Shown in pieces: positions 48,833 to 57,057 of a stretch of 58,591 bases of DNA. A model generated the notes under the pieces. That model did not search any database and was not told the DNA's origin. It saw only the letters and a program-made list of their open reading frames with translations. The stretch lies in assembly GCA_007695055.1 (NCBI GenBank), contig REEM01000089.1:1-58591 (forward strand), written 5' to 3'. Source of the DNA: Spirochaetaceae bacterium. Its GTDB lineage: Bacteria; Spirochaetota; Spirochaetia; DSM-27196; SLAA01. Numbering within the stretch: the stretch's first letter is position 1; every line of letters begins with the position of its first letter. A program made the position numbers and the translations under genes.

Positions 48833-49894
48833 GTGTCAGTTCGAAATAAGTTACTCCGCTACAGTTACTGGGTGGGCGTTTTTGTCATACTCATTGCTAC
48901 AGGCTTAGGCTCGCTTCATCCCGTATACGCTGGTGGGCGGTCTGAGGCAACGCGAGAGGAAGTGGTTATAGGTTACCAGACCATTCCCAACGGGGCCATG
49001 GTTGCTAAGCAGCTTGGGTGGCATGAGGAGCATCTTGGACGTCCGGTTCAGTGGGTGCAGTTCAACTCCGGCAGCGAGCTGAATGCCGCGGTTGCCGCTG
49101 GCAGTGTCGATATCGGTCTTGGCGGAAGCTCAACTACGGTTGCCGCCATTGCTCAAGGGGTGCCAGCGCGGGTGATCTTTATCTACGACATTATCGGTGA
49201 GAATGAGGCTCTGGTGGTTCGGACGGGATCAGGCATATCGGAGGTCACAGATCTCGTAGGAAAACGTGTTGCGGCTCCTTTTGGGGCTACGACGCACTAC
49301 CATTTGCTTGCCGCCTTGGGTGAGGCTGATGTAGATCCGGGGTCGGTCACAATTCTTGACATGACAACCGGCGACATTCTAGCAGCCTGGCAACGTGGAG
49401 ATATCGACGCTGCCTTTGTATGGGAGCCCAGTCTTGCCGCGTTGCTGGAGCTTGGAGGAGATGTGCTTATTACCAGTGGTGAGCTAGCAGAACTGGGGTA
49501 TCTGACAGGCGATATAGGAATTGTGCGAGAAGCTTTTGCCGCGCGTAATCCCGAGCTCGTTGTCCGCTACCTTGAGACCCAGTTACGGGCCATAGCGCTC
49601 TACCGCGAAGACCCTCAGGCAGCCGCCGCTGCGGTTGCTCGGGAGTTTGAGATGTCGGAGGCTGAGGCCGCGCGCCAAATGGCTGGCCTGCAACTGCTTT
49701 CCGGCCACGAACAGCTTGGGAGTGAGTATCTTGGAACAAGTGCGGCCCCGGGGGCGCTGGCCGAGGTGTTTCATGCTACGGCCGAGTTTTTGGTGGAGCA
49801 GCAGACTATCGGAACCCTTCCAGACATAGAGGTGTTTCGCAGCGCTATTGATGCATCTTTTCTTGAACGTGCGGTAAACAGTTTAGAGGAGTAA
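48833..49894 (+). CDS. ABC transporter substrate-binding protein (TauA/NMT1-like)
   Basis: A 353-residue exported protein: signal peptide ending near LHPVYAGGRSEA, an AGGR end with no lipobox Cys, common in spirochaetes. The mature part is a type II periplasmic-binding fold with IGYQTIPNGAMVAKQLGWHEE, SGSELNAAVAAGSVDIGLGG, GKRVAAPFGATTHYHL and DIDAAFVWEPSLAAL, typical of TauA/SsuA proteins. GTG 48833 is preceded by AAGGAGG. Ligand unknown; the family binds taurine, sulfonates, nitrate or pyrimidine precursors. Confidence 0.88.
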   Translation: MSVRNKLLRYSYWVGVFVILIATGLGSLHPVYAGGRSEATREEVVIGYQTIPNGAMVAKQLGWHEEHLGRPVQWVQFNSGSELNAAVAAGSVDIGLGGSSTTVAAIAQGVPARVIFIYDIIGENEALVVRTGSGISEVTDLVGKRVAAPFGATTHYHLLAALGEADVDPGSVTILDMTTGDILAAWQRGDIDAAFVWEPSLAALLELGGDVLITSGELAELGYLTGDIGIVREAFAARNPELVVRYLETQLRAIALYREDPQAAAAAVAREFEMSEAEAARQMAGLQLLSGHEQLGSEYLGTSAAPGALAEVFHATAEFLVEQQTIGTLPDIEVFRSAIDASFLERAVNSLEE

Positions 49895-49907
49895 TGGCAC
49901 CCGATTT

Positions 49908-50681
49908 ATGACCAACATGCCCGTTTTGCAACTGAGGAATGTCGATTACTCATACAGCGCCCGTAGCGGCGTGGTTCCTGCGGTGGAAAGGCTGAGCCTG
50001 GATATAGAGACAGGGTCCTTTCTTTCCATTGTTGGGCCGTCAGGATGTGGTAAGTCCACGCTGCTACGGCTACTCGCCGGACTCCTCTTTCCCGACCGGG
50101 GTGAGGTGCTTGATGATGGTCAGCCGGTGACCGGACCCAACCCCCGCAGAGGCATAGTTTTTCAGAAGCCTCAGCTCTACCCATGGTTGACTGTTGGAAA
50201 GAACGTTGAGTTTGGACCAAAAATGCGCGGCCTACCGCGGGTGGAGCGCAAAAGGCTTGCGGAGCAGTACGTGGAGATGGTACGTCTGACCGAGTTTGCT
50301 AAGAGCTATCCATATGAGTTATCTGGCGGAATGCAACAACGTGCCGCGCTTGCGCGGGTGCTTGCCAACGACCCCAAGGTACTTCTCATGGATGAGCCCT
50401 TTGGTGCACTTGACGCTCTTACGCGTGAACACCTTCAGGATGAGCTGCGCGAGATCTGGCGCAGTACCGGCAAGACAATAGTATTGGTAACTCATAGTGT
50501 GGAAGAGGCTGTCTATCTGGGTACGAGGGTGCTCGTGCTCAGCGACAGGCCAGCACGTACTCTTGCCGATATCCCGGTTAGCTTCAGCACCAACGGCACT
50601 CGCGGACTTGGTCGTGAGGTAAAGGCCCGGCCGGAGTTCATCAAGGTGCGCGAAGAAGTACTGCGTTACGTCTGGACTTAA
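49908..50681 (+). CDS. ABC transporter ATP-binding protein (TauB/SsuB/NrtD-like)
   Basis: A 257-residue ABC ATPase: Walker A GPSGCGKST (about 44-52), Q-loop RGIVFQKPQLYPWLTVGKNV, signature LSGGMQQRAALARVL, Walker B VLLMDEPFGALD, switch LVTHSVEEA. Third gene of the importer operon. The start ATG 49908 has only a distant GAGGAG; ATG 49917 is an alternative. Convergent with the VTT/flavoenzyme operon, 38 bases between stops. Confidence 0.9.
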   Translation: MTNMPVLQLRNVDYSYSARSGVVPAVERLSLDIETGSFLSIVGPSGCGKSTLLRLLAGLLFPDRGEVLDDGQPVTGPNPRRGIVFQKPQLYPWLTVGKNVEFGPKMRGLPRVERKRLAEQYVEMVRLTEFAKSYPYELSGGMQQRAALARVLANDPKVLLMDEPFGALDALTREHLQDELREIWRSTGKTIVLVTHSVEEAVYLGTRVLVLSDRPARTLADIPVSFSTNGTRGLGREVKARPEFIKVREEVLRYVWT

Positions 50682-50719
50682 GGAGCGTTAGGCACGGCCC
50701 TTACTCATGGGCGGCCGCC

Positions 50720-51454
50720 TTAGGCTCCGCCTGCGGCTTCGGTGTCCGGGACCTCGAGGGCAATCTTCTTTCGCGCAAGGGCACGACGTGCCACAATGGT
50801 CACCCTCCCGGTTGCCACCACCGTAGCTACAAGTCCAACAGCATAGAGAGCCCACTCAGCGTTCGTTGTGCTTGCGCCTGAGGTGCCAAGTTCGGCGAGT
50901 TGCCGTACCAGAGATCCGATGTAGGAATACAAGAGTACGCCCGGAAGCATGCCGACAAAGGATGCCAGCACATAATGCGGCGTGCGTACCTTTGTGAGCC
51001 CGTAGACATAGTTGGACATGCTAAAGGGTACCAGCGGTGAGAGGCGCAACAGGAACACCAGCCGCCATCCCTCTTGCTCCACTGCCTCATCTACCGCCGC
51101 AAGGCGCGGGCTTGACTGCACCTTGCGGGCAACCCAGTTGTGGAGGAGCGTGCGGCCCAGGAGAAAGGCCGCGGTTGCCCCGGCTGTGGCGCCAAGGGCC
51201 GAGAATAACGTTCCACGAGCCACCCCGAACACCGCTCCGGCACCAAGTGTGAGAATAGACCCCGGGATTACCAGCACAGACACCAGAACGTACATGCCTA
51301 TATACACAACCGGGCCCAAGGCGCCAAGGCCGTCAACCCAGGTGAGCGCTGTTTGCAAGTGGCGTGGTGCCTCAAGCAGATAACCGGCAACAAAGAGCGC
51401 GACTACGGCTGTAAGCACCAAAGCCACGCGAATGTTTCCTTTGGTTTTATTCAT
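50720..51454 (-). CDS. TVP38/TMEM64 (VTT domain) membrane protein
   Basis: A 244-residue membrane protein of the VTT/DedA superfamily: PGSILTLGAGAVFGVARGTLFSALGATAGATAAFLLGR and LVFLLRLSPLVPFSMSNYVYGL are the family core (quoted in part: GAGAVFGVARGTLFSALGA; LRLSPLVPFSMSNYVYGL). Related proteins move lipids or act with metal/redox enzymes; VTT genes are often paired with or fused to mercuric-reductase-like flavoenzymes. Its start overlaps the end of the flavoenzyme gene by 8 bases, so the two are translationally coupled. Confidence 0.87.
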   Translation of the reverse strand: MNKTKGNIRVALVLTAVVALFVAGYLLEAPRHLQTALTWVDGLGALGPVVYIGMYVLVSVLVIPGSILTLGAGAVFGVARGTLFSALGATAGATAAFLLGRTLLHNWVARKVQSSPRLAAVDEAVEQEGWRLVFLLRLSPLVPFSMSNYVYGLTKVRTPHYVLASFVGMLPGVLLYSYIGSLVRQLAELGTSGASTTNAEWALYAVGLVATVVATGRVTIVARRALARKKIALEVPDTEAAGGA

Positions 51455-52907
51455 GATTGACCTCTGTCGTCGGGCCTGTTCCGCGATAGCGGAAAAGCGT
51501 GCGGAGCACGCTACGCACCCGTGGATTGAAGAGCAATGGGGAACGCTCGGCCGACACGGCCTTCCCGTAGACCTCGTTCATAGTGGGATAGGGCAGCATC
51601 CCAAGGCTCAGCTCCTTGAATTTACGTCGGCCCCGCACCGCGGCAACCGCGGTAGGGAGAAGCTCTCCGGCTCCTGTTGCTGCAATCTGCACTCCAATTA
51701 CCCGGTCTTTGGTGTCGAGCACAATTTTCATAAGGCCCTCGGTGGCAGCCTCTGCATGGGCGCGGTCCACGCCAGCAAAACTCTGGCGCACTACTCTGGC
51801 GGATATACCCGCAGCATGTGCCGAGTCCTCGCTGTGTCCAATAGCGGCCAACTCCGGTTCGGTATAACTTACCCAGGGAACTGTACGGTAATCCATTTTG
51901 CCCCCGGCATGCAATGCTATCCGCCGAACTGCCAGCGCCCCCTCGGCTCCGGCGACATGGGTAAACGGAAAGGCACCGTTGGCATCACCCACTACGTAGA
52001 TATGCGACTGAGAACTCTGGAGCTTGTTGTTGACGGCGATATAGCCCCCGCGTCCGGCCTCTATGCCCGCAGCCTCAAGCTGGAGTTCGCCGGTGTTTGC
52101 CGTGCACCCGGCCGCCACCAGGATCTGTTCAGCCTCAAGCAGCTGTTGACCGTTTGGGCCGCTGAGTGAGAGTTGCTTCATTCCACCTTTGGTGCTTACG
52201 TGTTCCACCTTGGCACCTGGAATAATGGTAATGCCCTCGCTTCGCAGTCGCGTAGCTACGACCTCGGCAAGCTCGGCGTCGTCGCGCGGGAGAATCCGGG
52301 GCGCCATGTCTACAAGCGTCACCTTGGATCCCAGGCGCGTAAAGCACTGGCCAAGCTCCACGCCAATAGGCCCGGCACCCAATACAACCAGGGAGCTTGG
52401 GAGCTTAGGCAGGGAAAACACGTCTCGGTTGGTGAGATACCCGGCCTCTGCCAGGCCAGGTACCGGGGGTACCGCCGCACGGCTTCCGGTTGCAATAACA
52501 ATGTGCTTTGCCGAAATCACCTGACCGTCGACCTCAAGCTCATGATCGTTTCGGAACCGCGCGGCTGACAGAAAGACCTCGGCTCCGAGACTGCGAAAGC
52601 GCTCCGGTGAGTCGTGATGGGCAATGGCCCCAATGACCGCGGAAATGCGTGCATTGACCGCCTGCATGTCGACGACCGGCGCTGTGTAGGCTGTGTTTCC
52701 GTATGCTCTGGTTTCAGCCGCGGCGGCAAACAGCCCCGCAGTGTGAATGAGCGTCTTGCTCGGAACGCAGCCAAAGTGCAGGCAGTCACCACCCATATGC
52801 TCGCGTTCAATGAGTGCAGTCTTTAATCCGAGCTGGGCGCAACCTGCTGCAGTTGTTAGGCCGCCCGCGCCGCCACCAATGATAATGAGATCATGCGTGT
52901 AATGCAT
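51447..52907 (-). CDS. Mercuric-reductase-like pyridine nucleotide-disulfide oxidoreductase
   Basis: A 486-residue class I flavoenzyme: FAD motif IIIGGGAGGLTTA, redox pair in GGDCLHFGCVPSKTLIH (Cys41/Cys46 region), NAD(P)H motif VVLGAGPIGVELGQ, second FAD motif IYVVGDANGAF and the C-terminal dimer domain. It resembles MerA but has no N-terminal metal-binding domain and no C-terminal Cys pair (end TEVNHE), so mercury reduction is doubtful; a small disulfide or metal-thiolate substrate is more likely. ATG 52907 has GAGGAG. The palindrome TTGCAGTTACAA is 38 bases upstream. Operon with the VTT protein. Confidence 0.88.
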   Translation of the reverse strand: MHYTHDLIIIGGGAGGLTTAAGCAQLGLKTALIEREHMGGDCLHFGCVPSKTLIHTAGLFAAAAETRAYGNTAYTAPVVDMQAVNARISAVIGAIAHHDSPERFRSLGAEVFLSAARFRNDHELEVDGQVISAKHIVIATGSRAAVPPVPGLAEAGYLTNRDVFSLPKLPSSLVVLGAGPIGVELGQCFTRLGSKVTLVDMAPRILPRDDAELAEVVATRLRSEGITIIPGAKVEHVSTKGGMKQLSLSGPNGQQLLEAEQILVAAGCTANTGELQLEAAGIEAGRGGYIAVNNKLQSSQSHIYVVGDANGAFPFTHVAGAEGALAVRRIALHAGGKMDYRTVPWVSYTEPELAAIGHSEDSAHAAGISARVVRQSFAGVDRAHAEAATEGLMKIVLDTKDRVIGVQIAATGAGELLPTAVAAVRGRRKFKELSLGMLPYPTMNEVYGKAVSAERSPLLFNPRVRSVLRTLFRYRGTGPTTEVNHE

Positions 52908-52944
52908 TTTGAGTTACTCCTCACTGTACGATACCACAATATAC

Positions 52945-52956
52945 TTGCAGTTACAA
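52945..52956. promoter_or_regulatory. TTGTA-N2-TACAA palindrome, site 5 (flavoenzyme-VTT promoter)
   Basis: TTGCAGTTACAA, one mismatch. On the minus strand it directly precedes a -10 TATATT (52943-52938). Confidence 0.7.
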
Positions 52957-52990
52957 CAAACTGAGCTGCGAGCTTGATTTCTTAAACAAC

Positions 52991-53002
52991 TTGTAGTTAC
53001 AA
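52991..53002. promoter_or_regulatory. TTGTA-N2-TACAA palindrome, site 6 (DUF3179 promoter)
   Basis: TTGTAGTTACAA abuts a perfect -10 TATAAT (53003-53008) on the plus strand, mirroring the geometry of site 5. The DUF3179 start is at 53029. Confidence 0.85.
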
Positions 53003-53028
53003 TATAATATACGTTGGAGGCCAGCTTT

Positions 53029-54357
53029 ATGAACAGTAGATCACGCCAGTTATCACCCTATTTTGGTTTTTTCCTTGTGGCGCTCACGCTCGTTGTTGGA
53101 CTCGTTGTCCTGAGCGCAGCCGGTGGCAGTGGAGAGGCTCCCAGTGCAGGAGCGCAGGGCGAACAGTCGCCGGGTGAGCGGGCGCAAGGCGAGCCGCTGC
53201 AGCGAGCAAGCCGAGAGCCGTCGCCAGAGCAAGCGCACATGTCGCGCCTTATTGCTTTGAGCGCTCGTTTTGGGTCGGCGTCTTCCACCGACATTGACCT
53301 TCCACCCGAGTACCAGAACCAGGCGCCGCCCCCGCGCGCAGACCGCGAGTTCAGCACCGACTTCACCCGGGCAGCGGTTTCCTTCAACGACATTATTGCC
53401 GGGGGCCCACCCAAGGACGGTATTCCGGCAATTGACGAGCCATCGTTTGAGCGGGTAGCGGAGGCGGACCGGTGGCTTGAAGACCAGGAACCGGTAATCT
53501 TGGTTCGGGCTGAGGGTCAGGCAAAGGTTTATCCCTTGCGAGTTCTTACCTGGCACGAAATTGTGAACGACAGTATAGGTGGGCTTCCGGTTGCGGTTAC
53601 CTACTGTCCGCTGTGCAACACGGGAATGGTATTTGAACGGCGTCTGGGCAATGAGGTGCTGGATTTTGGAGTGTCCGGACGCCTCATTTACAGCAACATG
53701 ATTATGTATGACCGACCGAGTGAGACCTGGTGGATACAGGCAACAGGGGCAGGAATAGCGGGGAAGTACACCGGCCACCGGCTCCGCCTTGTACCGTCAA
53801 GCATGCTTGCCTGGCGCGATGTCAAGGGAGCCTTTCCGGCAGCAGAGGTACTCTCGCGTGCTACTGGCTACGCTCGGGACTATGGGCGGAATCCATACCA
53901 GGGTTACGACCGCTCGGCCCAGCCCTTCCTCTATCGCGGCCCGGACCGTACAGAGCAGGGCGAGAATCCAATGGAACGTGTGCTCACGGTCTATCATGGT
54001 GAGACCGCACGTGCGGTGCTGTACACTGAGCTCTTTGAGCATGGAGTGCTTAACCTGGAGCTTGAGGGGCAGGATATTGCTGTGTTTGGCAAGCGTGGTA
54101 CCTCTAGTGCCTTGGACTCCAGCCGCATTCCAGAGGGGCGCGATGTAGGCAGCGCTGCAGCCTATTACGCCCATGCAGCAGGACAGGCCTTGAGTTTTGT
54201 GCAGCATGGGGAAGGCTTCCGCGACAATGAAACCGGTAGCCTCTGGGACATTACCGGGCGGGCGCTGTCCGGCCCTCTGGCAGGAACCGTGCTTGAACCT
54301 GCCCCCGCCGTTGAGCATTTTCTCTTCTCCTACCGAGCCTTTCATGGCTACGAGTAG
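53029..54357 (+). CDS. DUF3179 domain protein, exported or membrane-anchored
   Basis: A 442-residue protein with one N-terminal span (PYFGFFLVALTLVVGLVVLS) that is a signal peptide or anchor, a Gln/Glu/Pro-rich linker (about 35-75), and a DUF3179 domain (about 140-430). The core has PVAVTYCPLCNTGMVFERR, with Cys-x2-Cys, and SGRLIYSNMIMYDR, and a second block with ALYTELFEHG. The CPLC pair could bind a metal. Function of the family is unknown. ATG 53029 has GGAGG about 9 bases upstream. Behind operator site 6. Confidence 0.85.
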   Translation: MNSRSRQLSPYFGFFLVALTLVVGLVVLSAAGGSGEAPSAGAQGEQSPGERAQGEPLQRASREPSPEQAHMSRLIALSARFGSASSTDIDLPPEYQNQAPPPRADREFSTDFTRAAVSFNDIIAGGPPKDGIPAIDEPSFERVAEADRWLEDQEPVILVRAEGQAKVYPLRVLTWHEIVNDSIGGLPVAVTYCPLCNTGMVFERRLGNEVLDFGVSGRLIYSNMIMYDRPSETWWIQATGAGIAGKYTGHRLRLVPSSMLAWRDVKGAFPAAEVLSRATGYARDYGRNPYQGYDRSAQPFLYRGPDRTEQGENPMERVLTVYHGETARAVLYTELFEHGVLNLELEGQDIAVFGKRGTSSALDSSRIPEGRDVGSAAAYYAHAAGQALSFVQHGEGFRDNETGSLWDITGRALSGPLAGTVLEPAPAVEHFLFSYRAFHGYE

Positions 54358-54389
54358 TGGTGTTGGTGGAACATCCCACCCATGACATG

Positions 54390-54420
54390 CCGGGGAACTC
54401 CGTCGCGGAGTTTCTCCCGG
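54390..54420. terminator. Hairpin between convergent DUF3179 and MFS genes
   Basis: AACTCCG / CGGAGTT (54396-54402 and 54406-54412) with loop TCG is extended by CCGGG / CCCGG across a small internal bulge. There is no T-run, so termination strength is uncertain; it could work in both directions. Confidence 0.45.
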
Positions 54421-54443
54421 TGAACTCCTCCGGGTGAACTACT

Positions 54444-55820
54444 CTAAGGCCGCGCCTTGCGGAGATTTGGGTTATCGGCCCGCGTTGCTACCACGAGGAG
54501 AGCCAGGCAGATAGGTACAATTGCATAAGAGACGCCCCAGAAGGATCCGGTGAGCTCCACCGAAAGGCTGAACAGATAGGGGCCAAGCGCACTGCCTGCG
54601 ACGAACCACGCGGCCGAGAATCCGGAGATACTGCCCAGGTGCTCCAAGCCAAAGAAGCGTGGCCAGACAACGGTATGATTGACCGCGAACATTGAGCTGG
54701 CCATTCCCTTGGAAACTACTAAGAGCACATAGGCCGGTGCTCCAAATGACAATAGCGGAATTGCAATAAGGAAAAGTGCAAGGGCTGCGGCATGCATCAT
54801 AGCAAAGTATTTGAGCGGGAGGCGGTCGCTGGCCATGCTTGCAATAGGTGTTATAAGCACGGATATCAACGAGGCTGGAAAAAATACCGCAAGGGCGGCG
54901 GTCGCCCCTATACCGGCCTCAGCGAAGACGGCCACTACATGGAAGGTCAGGCCGGTAATGAGAACGGATCCCAAAGTAACTACCAAAAGGAAGACCCAGA
55001 AGGCAAGGTAGCGCCGGGCCTCGGCAAGGCTGAGGTCTCTTTCCGGGCGCATGGGCTCCTTACTCGGACGCAAACCCATTCGGCGGCCAGCACGCGCCGC
55101 CATAGATCGCCACCCCACTGCCAGTTTCATAACCAAGCCAACAGCCTTGTCCGAGGAGGCAACCGGCGGTTGGTAGTCGGCGGGAGGATCGCCAAAGGTA
55201 AAGGCTACAATTAGCGCAAAGCCCGGGGCGAGAACAGCTGCAATGATAAACCAGGCTCCGGTCATGCCAAAGCTCGAAATAAGTCCATTGAACACCGGTG
55301 GCGCTACCGCAAAAGCTAAGGGTACTACGCTGCCGATTACCGCGCTTACCGCACCTCGTTTATCGTCAAACCATTTGAGGACCATGGTACGGCCTACGAG
55401 CGGCATCATGCCTTGCCCAAAGAAACGTATGAGGAAGAAGCCCAGGGACATAATGATGAGCGCCGCCGCGGCGCTTGGTATACCGGCTGCGGCAAGCATG
55501 CCCAGCACGCGCGGTGCCTGCGTCAGACCCACCAAGCTCAGTGCCAGAGCCACCGTAACGCCAGTGCCGGTTGCCCGGCTGCCAAGGCGGTCGTAAATCT
55601 TTCCGGCGGGAGTAAGCATGACCGCACTGGCAATGGTGCCAATGAGGTAGGCCAGGCTGAGCTGCGCTCGGCTCATACTCATGGCGCTAATGAGCGGGCC
55701 GGTAAAGGCACTCACTCCGGCTGTCTGTCCGGGAACACTGAGAACTATGGCGAGTATGCCCAGCACAAACAGCAGAGATCGTGGAAGGATACGTGGTGTA
55801 GAGCGAATAGATGAGAACAT
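54444..55820 (-). CDS. Major facilitator superfamily transporter
   Basis: A 458-residue membrane protein with 12 predicted spans in two halves and a charged central loop (about 190-250). The MFS motif between spans 2 and 3 (GKIYDRLGSRATGTG) is clear; the DRLPLKYF repeat is in the second half. It resembles oxalate/formate-antiporter-like or YbjJ-like carriers. Substrate cannot be predicted. No nearby palindrome of the TTGTA type is seen, so it is probably not part of the regulon. Start ATG 55820 has a weak ribosome-binding site. Confidence 0.87.
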   Translation of the reverse strand: MFSSIRSTPRILPRSLLFVLGILAIVLSVPGQTAGVSAFTGPLISAMSMSRAQLSLAYLIGTIASAVMLTPAGKIYDRLGSRATGTGVTVALALSLVGLTQAPRVLGMLAAAGIPSAAAALIIMSLGFFLIRFFGQGMMPLVGRTMVLKWFDDKRGAVSAVIGSVVPLAFAVAPPVFNGLISSFGMTGAWFIIAAVLAPGFALIVAFTFGDPPADYQPPVASSDKAVGLVMKLAVGWRSMAARAGRRMGLRPSKEPMRPERDLSLAEARRYLAFWVFLLVVTLGSVLITGLTFHVVAVFAEAGIGATAALAVFFPASLISVLITPIASMASDRLPLKYFAMMHAAALALFLIAIPLLSFGAPAYVLLVVSKGMASSMFAVNHTVVWPRFFGLEHLGSISGFSAAWFVAGSALGPYLFSLSVELTGSFWGVSYAIVPICLALLVVATRADNPNLRKARP

Positions 55821-55906
55821 CTAACTATTAAATCCTGAATGCGCTGCTCATACAAGAGGTTTGGCACTGCTCGGTAGCTTAGAGGCCGACCGGCCCGGCT
55901 TCAAAC

Positions 55907-56917
55907 TCAGTCGCGCACGCGCATGTACTCGGCGTCTGAGTCGTAGGGGTAGCCAAAGTCGGGATTACTCGCGGCGTCGAGTCGAGCCATGTGCTCCGAA
56001 CTCAGACGAAACTCAGCCGCGCCAAGATACCCCACCAGGTGCTCCATGGTTCGCACCCCCATAATGGGAGAGCTTACTACATCCTTACACAGGAGCCAGT
56101 TCACTGCGACCTGAGCCGGGGTCTTGCCGGTCTCTTCGGCTACTGCGAACAACGCATCGAGTACGCCCCAGGTGTGTTCATTGTTACGCCTGCTCCAACG
56201 TTCCATCCAGCCGTGTTTCTCTGCCCGTGCAATGCGGCTGTCTTCCGGTGGCGCATCCATACCACGACGGAACTTTCCGCTGAGCCATCCACCAGCAAGC
56301 GGACTCCAGGGAAGCACACCAAGGCCTTCCTCACGGGCAACATGCAGCAACTCCCACTCCGTTCCGCGTGCCAGTAGGTTGTACTGCGGTTGGAGCGTCA
56401 TGAAGGGCTCAAGTCCCGCCGCCACCGCAACATCAATTGCCTTCTGCAGTTGCGACCCCAGCATGTTGCTTGCACCCAGATAGCGCACCTTGCCGTGGTG
56501 CACCAGGTCGCTCAGGGCACCCAGGGTTGTCTCAAGCCGGGTTAGCGGGTCCCAGCCATGGATTTGGTAAAGGTCGATATATTCAGTATTCAGCCGCTCC
56601 AGACTTGCTGCTACACCGTCCATAATGTGTTTGCGCGAAAGCCCGGTCTCGTTGCCACCGGGGCCCATGGGGTAGCGCACCTTGGTCGCAATGATAAAGT
56701 CCTCACGGCGCTTTCCGCGTAGCCACTTGCCAATAATGCGCTCCGAGATTCCCTTTGAGTAGACGTCGGCGGTGTCTATGAAGTTTCCGCCCGCCTCCAC
56801 ATAGGCGTCAAGAATTGCATGGCTGTCTTTCTCTGTGGTTTCGCGCCCAAAGGTCATGGTGCCAAGACACAACTCACTAACCTTGAGCCCGGTCCGTCCA
56901 AGTAATATGTTGTTCAT
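55907..56917 (-). CDS. Aldo/keto reductase
   Basis: A 336-residue NAD(P)H-dependent reductase of AKR type. The catalytic tetrad Asp/Tyr in [12 protein letters not shown], Lys in IIATKVRYP and His in YQIHGWDP is complete. [12 protein letters not shown] and [12 protein letters not shown] are the coenzyme-binding blocks, close to the AKR11/YajO group. ATG 56917 has GGGGAGGTG upstream; GTG 56926 is rejected. It reduces aldehydes or ketones. Divergent from the second flavoenzyme gene; operator site 7 lies 91 bases from its start. Confidence 0.92.
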   Translation of the reverse strand: MNNILLGRTGLKVSELCLGTMTFGRETTEKDSHAILDAYVEAGGNFIDTADVYSKGISERIIGKWLRGKRREDFIIATKVRYPMGPGGNETGLSRKHIMDGVAASLERLNTEYIDLYQIHGWDPLTRLETTLGALSDLVHHGKVRYLGASNMLGSQLQKAIDVAVAAGLEPFMTLQPQYNLLARGTEWELLHVAREEGLGVLPWSPLAGGWLSGKFRRGMDAPPEDSRIARAEKHGWMERWSRRNNEHTWGVLDALFAVAEETGKTPAQVAVNWLLCKDVVSSPIMGVRTMEHLVGYLGAAEFRLSSEHMARLDAASNPDFGYPYDSDAEYMRVRD

Positions 56918-57003
56918 GTGAATCACCTCCCCTTAAGTATAGTCATGGTGGGCCGCGGTCGGAAACAACCGGAGCCCGCGCGGTACCATTCGAAAACCTA
57001 AGA

Positions 57004-57032
57004 TTGATTGTAGATACAACCTATTGTATATT
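57004..57032 (+). promoter_or_regulatory. Promoter with TTGTA-N2-TACAA palindrome, site 7 (second flavoenzyme)
   Basis: -35 TTGATT (57004-57009), 17-base spacer, -10 TATATT (57027-57032). The palindrome TTGTAGATACAA (57008-57019) lies in the spacer and would block polymerase. A half-site-like TTGTATATTGA (57024-57034) covers the -10. Confidence 0.8.
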
Positions 57033-57057
57033 GATCGGAGGAACAAGGAGAGAGCAC

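Noticed and set aside
48002-50681. Naming the importer tauCAB or ssuCAB
   Set aside because: No sulfonate monooxygenase or dioxygenase gene is nearby and gene order differs; the ligand cannot be fixed from sequence.
51447-52907. Naming this enzyme merA
   Set aside because: The Cys pair is common to the whole disulfide-oxidoreductase family; the MerA-specific N-terminal domain and C-terminal Cys pair are missing and no mer genes adjoin.
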